A stretch of 64,000 nt of DNA from Mesostigma viride (Eukaryota > Streptophyta > Mesostigmatophyceae > Mesostigmatales > Mesostigmataceae): assembly GCA_009746045.1 (NCBI GenBank), contig RPFO01000123.1, positions 1,347,410 through 1,411,409 on the forward strand. The letters are read 5' to 3'. The number at the start of each line of letters is the position of its first letter. Positions within the stretch are counted from its first letter, which is position 1. The notes under the pieces are model-generated. The model had not been told where the DNA came from. It worked only from the letters and a program-made list of their open reading frames with translations, and ran no database searches. The position numbers and the translations under genes were made by a program. This document shows positions 18,874 through 30,249 of the stretch, one piece after another.

Positions 18874-19112
18874 TAATGGGAATGGTCGCCCACTGTTCTT
18901 GTCACAGAAATGCTTTTGTTAATGCTGGCGAACTTGGGACGGTCGTCCGTATTTCAACATTTCCTTGCCTTTAAAATTGATTGATGGGTAAATAATAATA
19001 CTGAGCAAGCCTTCCATTTTATGTGTCTGTCGTCATACAATTTCGTTATTGTTTCAACCCTTGCAACGAGGTTTTTCTTGTCCCATGCATGCAAGTCTCA
19101 ACCTTGGTGTCA
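18874..19112. other. Intergenic spacer before plastid-derived DNA
   Basis: Unremarkable AT-rich sequence with several TAATAA-like stretches. No gene or repeat is supported. Confidence 0.4.
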
Positions 19113-19527
19113 TGGAACTGCTTGTCTTTGCATATTACAACCCATTAATGCTCGGTTTGCATCATCATGTTCCACCAAGGGAATAAATGAAGTAGCTATT
19201 GAAGCTTGCGTTAGAGAAATCCCCAAATAATCGACTTCTTCTGCTTTACTACTAAATTCTGGTTTATATCGCACAGGAACATAATTATTTTCAACACTAG
19301 AGTAACAAGAAAGTAATAAATATTCTGGGGCGAATTTAAATTGATCTTGTTGATCTGGAGGTATAAAAATAGGTATTTCACTTTTAATTACTTGATTTTT
19401 TTGTAATGTATAAAAAGGACAGGAAAACATATTCATTTACTTTACTATGCGTAGCTAAAGATCCAATTAAACCGGTATTAGGCCCTTCTGGCGTTTGTAT
19501 AGGACCATAATGACTAGGTATGTATAT
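19113..19527 (-). pseudogene. rpoB: Plastid rpoB fragment (nuclear plastid insertion)
   Basis: On the - strand the translation reads [19 protein letters not shown], then [12 protein letters not shown] and, after a frameshift, [16 protein letters not shown]. It continues [16 protein letters not shown], then [15 protein letters not shown] and MQRQAVP. These are hallmark segments of the bacterial-type RNA polymerase beta subunit, and the AT-rich composition fits plastid origin. Decay is plain: the usual RIC between SHYG and PI is missing, one frameshift falls after VNEY, and the homology stops abruptly at MQRQAVP. It covers roughly 140 of more than 1,000 codons, so it cannot be functional. It shows that the host carries or carried a plastid. 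Confidence 0.88.
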
Positions 19528-19689
19528 CATGTAACGTGCGTGTTTGCAAGTTGGCCGTTGACACTCTACGACGGAGCCAATTTTCGGAAGAACCTGCCTC
19601 ATTTATGAATGCATCGACTGTGTGCATAAATTGTGATCATTGAATTGAACAAAAAAATTCTCTTATTGCCCCAATCATGGCTATTCTCT

Positions 19690-20040
19690 TAATGCCCTAT
19701 CATGGCTATTTGTTTGTGTATGTTTTGCCCATGTTATTACATTAATGGCATGATGTTGTGGATTGCTCTATCTATGATGGTTGTTCGTTTGTGTATGCTT
19801 TGCCCATGTTGTTACAGTAATGGCATGATGTTGTGGATTGCTAGCTCAATCTATGATGGTTGTTCGTTTGTGTATGCTTTGCCCATGTTGTTACAGTAAT
19901 GGCATAATGTTGTGGATTGCTAGCTCAATCTATGATGGTTGTTCGTTTGTGTATGCTTTGCCCATGTTGTTACAGTAATGGCATGATTTTCTGGATTGCT
20001 CAACCTATGAGGGTTGTTCGTTTGTGTATGTTTTGCGCGC
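19690..20040. repeat. ~80-bp tandem repeat, about 4 copies
   Basis: Units contain GTTCGTTTGTGTATGCTTTGC, CATGTTGTTACAGTAATGGC and TGTTGTGGATTGC, spaced about 80 bp. The first copy is the most diverged. Open frames across it are repeat translation. Confidence 0.9.
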
Positions 20041-20049
20041 AGATCACAA

Positions 20050-20255
20050 TGGATTGCACCATCTGCCGCAACAAGCGAAGCCCCCTTACTGGTTCCAAGA
20101 TCTTATCCTACTCGATGCCAAGCAGGCTGGCGAAGGGTATCCCAGTACGTACTTTGAAACTTGATGCCGCAAAACAACTACAACTTCGTTTTAACCCTTT
20201 AGCCGTTTTGAGTGATATTTACAGCGGACATTACATTTTTGTTGCTACGGGATGA
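20050..20255 (+). CDS. Possible exon or short gene, 68 aa
   Basis: The frame follows TTTTGCGCGCAGATCACA, an acceptor-like tract, and starts ATGGATTGCACC. The product begins MDCTICRNKRSPLTG, with a C-x2-C pair as in the zinc proteins nearby, and ends HYIFVATG at a TGA. It may be a decayed N-terminal piece of the same zinc-module family (compare KCKICTEP). The lack of a second Cys/His pair makes this weak. Confidence 0.3.
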
Positions 20256-20376
20256 GAATTGAGCTTTGTAATGCTAGCAGGTGTCACCAACCAAACTGTC
20301 CGCTATTTGTAGTGGGCATTTATTGTTAGAGCTTGCAGCTGGGTCCCTGCTCCTCCACATGCAACCTTGGTGTTCA

Positions 20377-20464
20377 TGAGCCCTTTACTAGCTTCCTTTA
20401 TGTCAGGGGGTGCTATATTCATGAGCCCTTTACTAGCTTCCTTTATGTCAGGGGGTGCTATATT
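20377..20464. repeat. 44-bp direct duplication
   Basis: Two adjacent near-perfect copies of TTCATGAGCCCTTTACTAGC...GGGGGTGCTATA. The rest of 20,256-20,668 shows no gene. Confidence 0.85.
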
Positions 20465-20734
20465 TGGCACCCATAGGACATTGCAATATGACCAATGACA
20501 TGACCCCCAAGGTGGTGAATATATGTGTGTGCTTGTGTCCTATAATGGACCATAACTAACTATTAGGTTGGTTTGTGGACATTATCATGGAAAGTGACAA
20601 TTGCCCGGTTTTTATAGCGGGCAGTTGGACACGGTTTTAAGGGTTGACCTATTAGCTTTGTCAGATGTGTGTGCTGCACCGCACCGCTTGCTAACATATT
20701 CGGCGGATTTCTTCTTTGTCGTCTGCGTGTCACA

Positions 20735-21050
20735 GCGTGCTTGTACGCACAACCACCCGCGTTCCCCTCCGCCGGCGCCCCCGCCGCCGGCGCCCCCGCC
20801 GCCGGGCTCTCCGCCGCCACCGGTGTTGCCCCCTCCCGCCGCCGCCCTTCCGCGCCGTCGGAAGCTGCAGCGGCAGCACAGCAAATGCCCCCTCCCCCCG
20901 CACCATCGTCGGGGCAAGAGGCGCGCGGCGTTCATGCAGCAAAGGCGGCGAAGGAGCGGAGGAAATCGGCGGCTTCTGGGTCATCGGGTTCCGATGCCGC
21001 GACGGCAGCAACTGGAAAAGCAACCCACCCCACACTGCCAGCTGTCCGGG
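20735..21050 (+). other. GC-rich Pro/Ala-coding segment, candidate exon
   Basis: The segment is flanked by GTGTCACAG on the left and CGG|GTAGGT on the right, which suit 3' and 5' splice sites. All frames are open because of (CCGCCGGCG)-type repeats; the most protein-like frame includes QEARGVHAAKAAKERRKSAA. It ends in phase 0, the phase of the CAG|GGG acceptor-like site at about 29,070 that opens the 29051 gene. If joined, the giant hexamer array would be inside an intron of about 8 kb. This is a hypothesis without transcript support. Confidence 0.25.
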
Positions 21051-21085
21051 TAGGTGTTACGCACAAGGATGTGATTTTCTTGCGC

Positions 21086-24000
21086 CATCCTTGTCCTTGT
21101 CCTTGTCCTTGTCCTTGTCCTTGTCCTTGTCCTTGTCCTTGTCCTTGTCCTTGTCCTTGTCCTTGTCCTTGTCCTTGTCCTTGTCCTTGTCCTTGTCCTT
21201 GTCCTTGTCCTTGTCCTTGTCCTTGTCCTTGTCCTTGTCCTTGTCCTTGTCCTTGTCCTTGTCCTTGTCCTTGTCCTTGTCCTTGTCCTTGTCCTTGTCC
21301 TTGTCCTTGTCCTTGTCCTTGTCCTTGTCCTTGTCCTTGTCCTTGTCCTTGTCCTTGTCCTTGTCCTTGTCCTTGTCCTTGTCCTTGTCCTTGTCCTTGT
21401 CCTTGTCCTTGTCCTTGTCCTTGTCCTTGTCCTTGTCCTTGTCCTTGTCCTTGTCCTTGTCCTTGTCCTTGTCCTTGTCCTTGTCCTTGTCCTTGTCCTT
21501 GTCCTTGTCCTTGTCCTTGTCCTTGTCCTTGTCCTTGTCCTTGTCCTTGTCCTTGTCCTTGTCCTTGTCCTTGTCCTTGTCCTTGTCCTTGTCCTTGTCC
21601 TTGTCCTTGTCCTTGTCCTTGTCCTTGTCCTTGTCCTTGTCCTTGTCCTTGTCCTTGTCCTTGTCCTTGTCCTTGTCCTTGTCCTTGTCCTTGTCCTTGT
21701 CCTTGTCCTTGTCCTTGTCCTTGTCCTTGTCCTTGTCCTTGTCCTTGTCCTTGTCCTTGTCCTTGTCCTTGTCCTTGTCCTTGTCCTTGTCCTTGTCCTT
21801 GTCCTTGTCCTTGTCCTTGTCCTTGTCCTTGTCCTTGTCCAGCCTTGTCCTTGTCCTTGTCCTTGTCCTTGTCCTTGTCCTTGTCCTTGTCCTTGTCCTT
21901 GTCCTTGTCCTTGTCCTTGTCCTTGTCCTTGTCCTTGTCCTTGTCCTTGTCCTTGTCCTTGTCCTTGTCCTTGTCCTTGTCCTTGTCCTTGTCCTTGTCC
22001 TTGTCCTTGTCCTTGTCCTTGTCCTTGTCCTTGTCCTTGTCCTTGTCCTTGTCCTTGTCCTTGTCCTTGTCCTTGTCCTTGTCCTTGTCCTTGTCCTTGT
22101 CCTTGTCCTTGTCCTTGTCCTTGTCCTTGTGCCAGCCTTGTCCTTGTCCTTGTCCTTGTCCTTGTCCTTGTCCTTGTCCTTGTCCTTGTCCTTGTCCTTG
22201 TTTGTCCTTGTCCTTGTCCTTGTCCTTGTCCTTGTCCTTGTCCTTGTCCTTGTCCTTGTCCTTGTCCTTGTCCTTGTCCTTGTCCTTGTCCTTGTCCTTG
22301 TCCTTGTCCTTGTCCTTGTCCTTGTCCTTGTCCTTGTCCTTGTCCTTGTCCTTGTCCTTGTCCTTGTCCTTGTCCTTGTCCTTGTCCTTGTCCTTGTCCT
22401 TGTCCTTGTCCTTGTCCTTGTCCTTGTCCTTGTCCTTGTCCTTGTCCTTGTCCTTGTCCTTGTCCTTGTCCTTGTCCTTGTCCTTGTCCTTGTCCTTGTC
22501 CTTGTCCTTGTCCTTGTCCTTGTCCTTGTCCTTGTCCTTGTCCTTGTCCTTGTCCTTGTCCTTGTCCTTGTCCTTGTCCTTGTCCTTGTCCTTGTCCTTG
22601 TCCTTGTCCTTGTCCTTGTCCTTGTCCTTGTCCTTGTCCTTGTCCTTGTCCTTGTCCTTGTCCTTGTCCAGCCTTGTCCTTGTCCTTGTCCTTGTCCTTG
22701 TGCCAGCCTTGTCCTTGTCCTTGTCCTTGTCCTTGTCCTTGTCCTTGTCCTTGTCCTTGTCCTTGTCCTTGTCCTTGTCCTTGTCCTTGTCCTTGTCCTT
22801 GTCCTTGTCCTTGTCCTTGTCCTTGTCCTTGTCCTTGTCCTTGTCCTTGTGCCAGCACCTTGTCCTTGTCCTTGTCCTTGTCCTTGTCCTTGTCCTTGTC
22901 CTTGTCCTTGTCCTTGTCCTTGTCCTTGTCCTTGTCCTTGTCCTTGTCCTTGTCCTTGTCCTTGTCCTTGTCCTTGTCCTTGTCCTTGTCCTTGTCCTTG
23001 TCCTTGTCCTTGTCCTTGTCCTTGTCCTTGTCCTTGTCCTTGTCCTTTTTTTCTTGTCCTTGTCCTTGTCCTTGTGCCAGCACCTTGTCCTTGTCCTTGT
23101 CCTTGTCCTTGTCCTTGTCCTTGTCCTTGTCCTTGTCCTTGTCCTTGTCCTTGTCCTTGTCCTTGTCCTTGTCCTTGTCCTTGTCCTTGTCCTTGTCCTT
23201 GTCCTTGTCCTTGTCCTTGTCCTTGTCCTTGTCCTTGTCCTTGTCCTTGTCCTTGTCCTTGTCCTTGTCCTTGTCCTTGTCCTTGTCCTTGTCCTTGTCC
23301 TTGTCCTTGTCCTTGTCCTTGTCCTTGTCCTTGTCCTTGTCCTTGTCCTTGTCCTTGTCCTTGTCCTTGTCCTTGTCCTTGTCCTTGTCCTTGTCCTTGT
23401 CCTTGTCCTTGTCCTTGTCCTTGTCCTTGTCCTTGTCCTTGTCCTTGTCCTTGTCCTTGTCCTTGTCCTTGTCCTTGTCCTTGTCCTTGTCCTTGTCCTT
23501 GTCCTTGTCCTTGTCCTTGTCCTTGTCCTTGTCCTTGTCCTTGTCCTTGTCCTTGTCCTTGTCCTTGTCCTTGTCCTTGTCCTTGTCCTTGTCCTTGTCC
23601 TTGTCCTTGTCCTTGTCCTTGTCCTTGTCCTTGTCCTTGTCCTTGTTTTGTCCTTGTCCTTGTCCTTGTCCTTGTCCTTGTCCTTGTCCTTGTCCTTGTC
23701 CTTGTCCTTGTCCTTGTCCTTGTCCTTGTCCTTGTCCTTGTCCTTGTCCTTGTCCTTGTCCTTGTCCTTGTCCTTGTCCTTGTCCTTGTCCAGCCTTGTC
23801 CTTGTCCTTGTCCTTGTCCTTGTCCAGCCTTGTCCTTGTCCTTGTCCTTGTCCTTGTCCTTGTCCTTGTCCTTGTCCTTGTCCTTGTCCTTGTCCTTGTC
23901 CTTGTCCTTGTCCTTGTCCTTGTCCTTGTCCTTGTCCTTGTCCTTGTCCTTGTCCTTGTCCTTGTCCTTGTCCTTGTCCTTGTCCTTGTCCTTGTCCTTG

Positions 24001-27000
24001 TCCTTGTCCTTGTCCTTGTCCTTGTCCTTGTCCTTGTCCTTGTCCTTGTCCTTGTCCTTGTCCTTGTCCTTGTCCTTGTCCTTGTCCTTGTCCTTGTCCT
24101 TGTCCTTGTCCTTGTCCTTGTCCTTGTCCTTGTCCTTGTCCTTGTCCTTGTCCTTGTTTCTTGTCCTTGTCCTTGTCCTTGTCCAGCCTTGTCCTTGTCC
24201 TTGTCCTTGTCCTTGTCCTTGTCCTTGTCCTTGTCCTTGTCCTTGTCCTTGTCCTTGTCCTTGTCCTTGTCCTTGTCCTTGTCCTTGTCCTTGTCCTTGT
24301 CCTTGTCCTTGTCCTTGTCCTTGTCCTTGTCCTTGTCCTTGTCCTTGTCCTTGTCCTTGTCCTTGTCCTTGTCCTTGTCCTTGTCCTTGTCCTTGTCCTT
24401 GTCCTTGTCCTTGTCCTTGTCCTTGTCCTTGTCCTTGTCCTTGTCCTTGTCCTTGTCCTTGTCCTTGTCCTTGTCCTTGTCCTTGTCCTTGTCCTTGTCC
24501 TTGTCCTTGTCCTTGTCCTTGTCCTTGTCCTTGTCCTTGTCCTTGTCCTTGTCCTTGTCCTTGTCCTTGTCCTTGTCCTTGTCCTTGTCCTTGTCCTTGT
24601 CCTTGTCCTTGTCCTTGTCCTTGTCCTTGTCCTTGTCCTTGTCCTTGTCCTTGTCCTTGTCCTTGTCCTTGTCCTTGTCCTTGTCCTTGTCCTTGTCCTT
24701 GTCCTTGTCCTTGTCCTTGTCCTTGTCCTTGTCCTTGTCCTTGTCCTTGTCCTTGTCCTTGTCCTTGTCCTTGTCCTTGTCCTTGTCCTTGTCCTTGTCC
24801 TTGTCCTTGTCCTTGTCCTTGTCCTTGTCCTTGTCCTTGTCCTTGTCCTTGTCCTTGTCCTTGTCCTTGTCCTTGTCCTTGTCCTTGTCCTTGTCCTTGT
24901 CCTTGTCCAGCCTTGTCCTTGTCCTTGTCCTTGTCCTTGTCCTTGTCCTTGTCCTTGTCCTTGTCCTTGTCCTTGTCCTTGTCCTTGTCCTTGTCCTTGT
25001 CCTTGTCCTTGTCCTTGTCCTTGTCCTTGTCCTTGTCCTTGTCCTTGTCCTTGTCCAGCCTTGTCCTTGTCCTTGTCCTTGTCCTTGTCCTTGTCCTTGT
25101 CCTTGTCCTTGTCCTTGTCCTTGTCCTTGTTTGTCCTTGTCCTTGTCCTTGTCCTTGTCCTTGTCCTTGTCCTTGTCCTTGTCCTTGTCCTTGTCCTTGT
25201 CCTTGTCCTTGTCCTTGTCCTTGTCCTTGTCCTTGTCCTTGTCCTTGTCCTTGTCCTTGTCCTTGTCCTTGTCCTTGTCCTTGTCCTTGTCCTTGTCCTT
25301 GTCCTTGTCCTTGTCCTTGTCCTTGTCCTTGTCCTTGTCCTTGTCCTTGTCCTTGTCCTTGTCCTTGTCCTTGTCCTTGTCCTTGCCTTGTCCTTGTCCT
25401 TGTCCTTGTCCTTGTCCTTGTCCTTGTCCTTGTCCTTGTCCTTGTCCTTGTCCTTGTCCTTGTCCTTGTCCTTGTCCTTGTCCTTGTCCTTGTCCTTGTC
25501 CTTGTCCTTGTCCTTGTCCTTGTCCTTGTCCTTGTCCTTGTCCTTGTCCTTGTCCTTGTCCTTGTCCTTGTCCTTGTCCTTGTCCTTGTCCTTGTCCTTG
25601 TCCTTGTCCTTGTCCTTGTCCTTGTCCTTGTCCTTGTCCTTGTCCTTGTCCAGCCTTGTCCTTGTCCTTGTCCTTGTCCTTGTCCTTGTCCTTGTCCTTG
25701 TCCTTGTCCTTGTCCTTGTCCTTGTCCTTGTTTGTCCTTGTCCTTGTCCTTGTCCTTGTCCTTGTCCTTGTCCTTGTCCTTGTCCTTGTCCTTGTCCTTG
25801 TCCTTGTCCTTGTCCTTGTCCTTGTCCTTGTCCTTGTCCTTGTCCTTGTCCTTGTCCTTGTCCTTGTCCTTGTCCTTGTCCTTGTCCTTGTCCTTGTCCT
25901 TGTCCTTGTCCTTGTCCTTGTCCTTGTCCTTGTCCTTGTCCTTGTCCTTGTCCTTGTCCTTGTCCTTGTCCTTGTCCTTGTCCTTGTCCTTGTCCTTGTC
26001 CTTGTCCTTGTCCTTGTCCTTGTCCTTGTCCTTGTCCTTGTCCTTGTCCTTGTCCTTGTCCTTGTCCTTGTCCTTGTCCTTGTCCTTGTCCTTGTCCTTG
26101 TCCTTGTCCTTGTCCTTGTCCTTGTCCTTGTCCTTGTCCTTGTCCTTGTCCTTGTCCTTGTCCTTGTCCTTGTCCTTGTCCTTGTCCTTGTCCTTGTCCT
26201 TGTCCTTGTCCAGCCTTGTCCTTGTCCTTGTCCTTGTCCTTGTCCAGCCTTGTCCTTGTCCTTGTCCTTGTCCTTGTCCTTGTCCTTGTCCTTGTCCTTG
26301 TCCTTGTCCTTGTCCTTGTCCTTGTCCTTGTCCTTGTCCTTGTCCTTGTCCTTGTCCTTGTCCTTGTCCTTGTCCTTGTCCTTGTCCTTGTCCTTGTCCT
26401 TGTCCTTGTCCTTGTCCTTGTCCTTGTCCTTGTCCTTGTCCTTGTCCTTGTCCTTGTCCTTGTCCTTGTCCTTGTCCTTGTCCTTGTCCTTGTCCTTGTC
26501 CTTGTCCTTGTCCTTGTCCTTGTCCTTGTCCTTTGTCCTTGTCCTTGTCCTTGTTTTCCTTGTCCTTGTCCTTGTCCTTGTCCAGCACCTTGTCCTTGTC
26601 CTTGTCCTTGTCCTTGTCCTTGTCCTTGTCCTTGTCCTTGTCCTTGTCCTTGTCCTTGTCCTTGTCCTTGTCCTTGTCCTTGTCCTTGTCCTTGTCCTTG
26701 TCCTTGTCCTTGTCCTTGTCCTTGTCCTTGTCCTTGTCCTTGTCCTTGTCCTTGTCCTTGTCCTTGTCCTTGTCCTTGTCCTTGTCCTTGTCCTTGTCCT
26801 TGTCCTTGTCCTTGTCCTTGTCCTTGTCCTTGTCCTTGTCCTTGTCCTTGTCCTTGTCCTTGTCCTTGTCCTTGTCCTTGTCCTTGTCCTTGTCCTTGTC
26901 CTTGTCCTTGTCCTTGTCCTTGTCCTTGTCCTTGTCCTTGTCCTTGTCCTTGTCCTTGTCCTTGTCCTTGTCCTTGTCCTTGTCCTTGTCCTTGTCCTTG

Positions 27001-28405
27001 TCCTTGTCCTTGTCCTTGTCCTTGTCCTTGTCCTTGTCCTTGTCCTTGTCCTTGTCCTTGTCCTTGTCCTTGTCCTTGTCCTTGTCCTTGTCCTTGTCCT
27101 TGTCCTTGTCCTTGTCCTTGTCCTTGTCCTTGTCCTTGTCCTTGTCCTTGTCCTTGTCCTTGTCCTTGTCCTTGTCCTTGTCCTTGTCCTTGTCCTTGTC
27201 CTTGTCCTTGTCCTTGTCCTTGTCCTTGTCCTTGTCCTTGTCCTTGTCCTTGTCCTTGTCCTTGTCCTTGTCCTTGTCCTTGTCCTTGTCCTTGTCCTTG
27301 TCCTTGTCCTTGTCCTTGTCCTTGTCCTTGTCCTTGTCCTTGTCCTTGTCCTTGTCCTTGTCCTTGTCCTTGTCCTTGTCCTTGTCCTTGTCCTTGTCCT
27401 TGTCCTTGTCCTTGTCCTTGTCCTTGTCCTTGTCCTTGTCCTTGTCCTTGTCCTTGTCCTTGTCCTTGTCCTTGTCCTTGTCCTTGTCCTTGTCCTTGTC
27501 CTTGTCCTTGTCCTTGTCCTTGTCCTTGTCCTTGTCCTTGTCCTTGTCCTTGTCCTTGTCCTTGTCCTTGTCCAGCACTTGTCCTTGTCCTTGTCCTTGT
27601 CCTTGTCCTTGTCCTTGTCCTTGTCCTTGTCCTTGTCCTTGTCCTTGTCCTTGTCCTTGTCCTTGTCCTTGTCCTTGTCCTTGTCCTTGTCCTTGTCCTT
27701 GTCCTTGTCCTTGTCCTTGTCCTTGTCCTTGTCCTTGTCCTTGTCCTTGTCCTTGTCCTTGTCCTTGTCCTTGTCCAGCACTTGTCCTTGTCCTTGTCCT
27801 TGTCCTTGTCCTTGTCCTTGTCCTTGTCCTTGTCCTTGTCCTTGTCCTTGTCCTTGTCCTTGTCCTTGTCCTTGTCCTTTCCTTGTGGTTGTCCTTGTCC
27901 TTGTCCTTGTCCTTGTCCTTGTCCTTGTCCTTGTCCTTGTCCTTGTCCTTGTCCTTGTCCTTGTCCTTGTCCTTGTCCTTGTCCTTGTCCTTGTCCTTGT
28001 CCTTGTCCTTGTCCTTGTTTGTCCTTGTCCTTGTCCTTGTCCTTGTCCTTGTCCTTGTCCTTGTCCTTGTCCTTGTCCTTGTCCTTGTCCTTGTCCTTGT
28101 CCTTGTCCTTGTCCTTGTCCTTGTCCTTGTCCTTGTCCTTGTCCTTGTCCTTGTCCTTGTCCTTGTCCTTGTCCTTGTCCTTGTCCTTGTCCTTGTCCTT
28201 GTCCTTGTCCTTGTCCTTGTCCTTGTCCTTGTCCTTGTCCTTGTCCTTGTCCTTGTCCTTGTCCTTGTCCTTGTCCTTGTCCTTGTCCTTGTCCTTGTCC
28301 TTGTCCTTGTCCTTGTCCTTGTCCTTGTCCTTGTCCTTGTCCTTGTCCTTGTCCTTGTCCTTGTCCTTGTCCTTGTGCCAGCACCTTGTCCTTGTCCTTT
28401 TCTTG
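21086..28405. repeat. Giant hexanucleotide microsatellite (TTGTCC)n, ~7.3 kb
   Basis: About 1,200 copies of TTGTCC (GGACAA on the other strand) with few interruptions: AGCC or CAGCACC insertions and TTTG slips. The left edge is GTGATTTTCTTGCGCCA|TCCTTGTCC and the right edge returns to TGATTTTCTTGCGCCAACGG, so the array grew inside a palindrome-array unit. All six frames are open for thousands of codons (PC, LV and LS on +; DK, QG and TR on -), and none is a gene. It does not match known telomere repeats. Confidence 0.98.
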
Positions 28406-28420
28406 CTTGATTTTCTTGCG

Positions 28421-29022
28421 CCAACGGCCGTTGCAATTTGGAAATTAGGGTGTTATTTTTTTTTGCCCAACGGCCGTCGGAACCTTGAAATTAGGGTGTG
28501 ATTTTCATGCGCCAACGGCCGTTGGAACCTGTAAATTAGGGTGTCATTTTTCTTGCGCCAACGGCCGTTGGAACCTGGAAAATAGGGTGTGATTTTCATG
28601 CGCCAACGGCCGTTGGAACCTGTAAATTAGGGTGTGATTTTCATGCGCCAACGGCCGTTGGAACCTGGAAATTAGGGTGTGATTTTTCTGTCGCCAACGG
28701 CCGTTGGAAACTGGAAATGGTGTCATTTTTCTCGCGCCAACGGCCGTTGGAACCTGGAAAATAGGGTGTGATTTTTCTCGCGCCAACGGCCGTTGGAACC
28801 TGGAAATTAGGGTGTCATTTTTCTCGCGCCAACGGCCGTTGGAACCTGGAAATTAGGGTGTGATTTTTCTGTCGGCAACGGCCGTTGGAACCTGGAAATT
28901 AGGGTGTGATTTTCATGCGCCAACGGCCGTTGGAACCTGTAAATTAGGGTGTGACTTTCATGCGCCAACGGCCGCTGGAACCTGGAAATTAGGGTGTTAT
29001 TTTTCCGGCGACGGCCGTTGGA
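28421..29022. repeat. ~46-bp palindrome array, left block
   Basis: About 14 head-to-tail units of GCCAACGGCCGTTGGAACCT, GGAAATTAGGGTG and TGATTTTTCTTGC. Edge units are decayed (TTGC, TCGG, GCTGG, GCGACGG variants), while central ones are nearly identical, as expected from unequal exchange. The array ends about 30 bp before the 29051 gene. Confidence 0.95.
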
Positions 29023-29050
29023 ACATAGTACTGACCTTCCGGCTATCTGT

Positions 29051-30235
29051 ATGTTTTTTGCATGTGATCAGGGGCGTCCGTCAAGGCAGAGAACGGAGGA
29101 AGAGCGGAGGAGGTGGGCTTACAAGATTGAACATGGGGTGGCGGAAAGGCATCTCACAACATTTTTTGAGGAATGGCGCCAACGAGCACCGGGCACCGAC
29201 TTATGGTCGGGGATTGTGAAGACCTTTGAGAGGAAGGGGCTGCTGACGACACGTGCTGGAAATGCGAAGCCCAGCATTTTGGACTCCTGGGAGCCAGCGC
29301 CGTCCTCTCAAGTGCACGACAAGAATCTAACCGACACCATACAGGCGGCGTTTCATCTGCGGCAGAAGATACGCCTAGTGCCAGACGATGTCGACCTCGT
29401 GGGGGGGTCCGCGATTGGGACTCAAGTACGGGTCCTTAGTAGCAACTTGTGCCAACTCCCGGAACTAATGAGGCATCGGACGGTGACGGTGCGGAATTGT
29501 AAGGGGCTCGCGCCGTGGTTCGTGGGGGCCGGCACAAGTCTGACGAAGGCAAAATGTGCCGTGCTGATCTTCCGGTTTGCGTGGCAGGTGCTGGCAGACC
29601 AGGAGCCCGATTCTTACAATGCCTGGCTGGAAGAGAATCCAGGGTTTTCTGACAAAATTAAAAAACTGACGGGGGAGGACAGTGACCGTGCCGTGCAGAG
29701 GTTCGGATACTTTCGTTCGCCAACGGCCGAGGAAGGGAGGGCCATTCTCCGGACGTACTCCAAGAAGGATATGGCGGCCGCGTGCTCCGAGGAGTTGATT
29801 ACCATGGACTTGAATCCGTCCGAGTGGTCAGATGCATCTGACCGTGAGGCAGTACTGGAGCTCACGAACACCGCGTTGGACTACATGCTCGACTACGAGA
29901 AGCCTTTCGTGTTTGCGCAGTTTGCCGTGCTGGACGGCAACCACTACACGCAGATGTTGAAGTCCGTGATTTTTGAGGGCTCAGACGAGCAAGTGAGGAC
30001 TGCGATAGCTGGCGAGATTGCGGGTAAACAAAAGGGCAAGTACGTGGAGACAACCGAGGAGGCGTTTGATTTGTGGAGGGGGTTGGTGAGGGACGCGGAC
30101 AAGTTCATGTACACCAATCTGGACGTGCTCAAGGGCTGGGAGGTGGAGGGGGAAGCACTGATCCCGCCCATGAAGGACATGCGGACGCCAAAGGTAAATA
30201 TAACGGATCGGGTGTGGGAACGTTTTAGGCACTAG
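29051..30235 (+). CDS. Large orphan protein, 394 aa
   Basis: No domain is recognised. The first ATG is 29051 (MFFACDQGRPSRQRTEEE), but TGCATGTGATCAG|GGG looks like a 3' splice site, so the true N-terminus may come from an upstream exon, with GRPSRQRT the first residues here. The body is well-mixed globular sequence: KIEHGVAERHLTTFFEEWRQ, a basic-hydrophobic region around VTVRNCKGLAPWF, and an acidic loop DLNPSEWSDASDRE. A helical part follows (AVLELTNTALDYMLDYE), and the C-terminus is TDRVWERFRH. The coding region contains CGCCAACGGCCGAGG at about 29,717, a half-palindrome within a codon context. It is bracketed by the two palindrome arrays, with its stop 15 bp before the second. Confidence 0.7.
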   Translation: MFFACDQGRPSRQRTEEERRRWAYKIEHGVAERHLTTFFEEWRQRAPGTDLWSGIVKTFERKGLLTTRAGNAKPSILDSWEPAPSSQVHDKNLTDTIQAAFHLRQKIRLVPDDVDLVGGSAIGTQVRVLSSNLCQLPELMRHRTVTVRNCKGLAPWFVGAGTSLTKAKCAVLIFRFAWQVLADQEPDSYNAWLEENPGFSDKIKKLTGEDSDRAVQRFGYFRSPTAEEGRAILRTYSKKDMAAACSEELITMDLNPSEWSDASDREAVLELTNTALDYMLDYEKPFVFAQFAVLDGNHYTQMLKSVIFEGSDEQVRTAIAGEIAGKQKGKYVETTEEAFDLWRGLVRDADKFMYTNLDVLKGWEVEGEALIPPMKDMRTPKVNITDRVWERFRH

Positions 30236-30249
30236 ATGTGATTTTTGTT

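Noticed and set aside
21086-28405. Internal telomere repeat
   Set aside because: The unit TTGTCC does not match known telomere motifs (TTAGGG, TTTAGGG, TTTTAGGG and relatives).
20981-28501. Proteins of up to 2,610 residues on both strands (Pro-Cys, Leu-Val, Leu-Ser, Asp-Lys, Gln-Gly and Thr-Arg repeats)
   Set aside because: They are translations of the TTGTCC hexamer, which has no stop in any of six frames; there is no unique coding sequence within.
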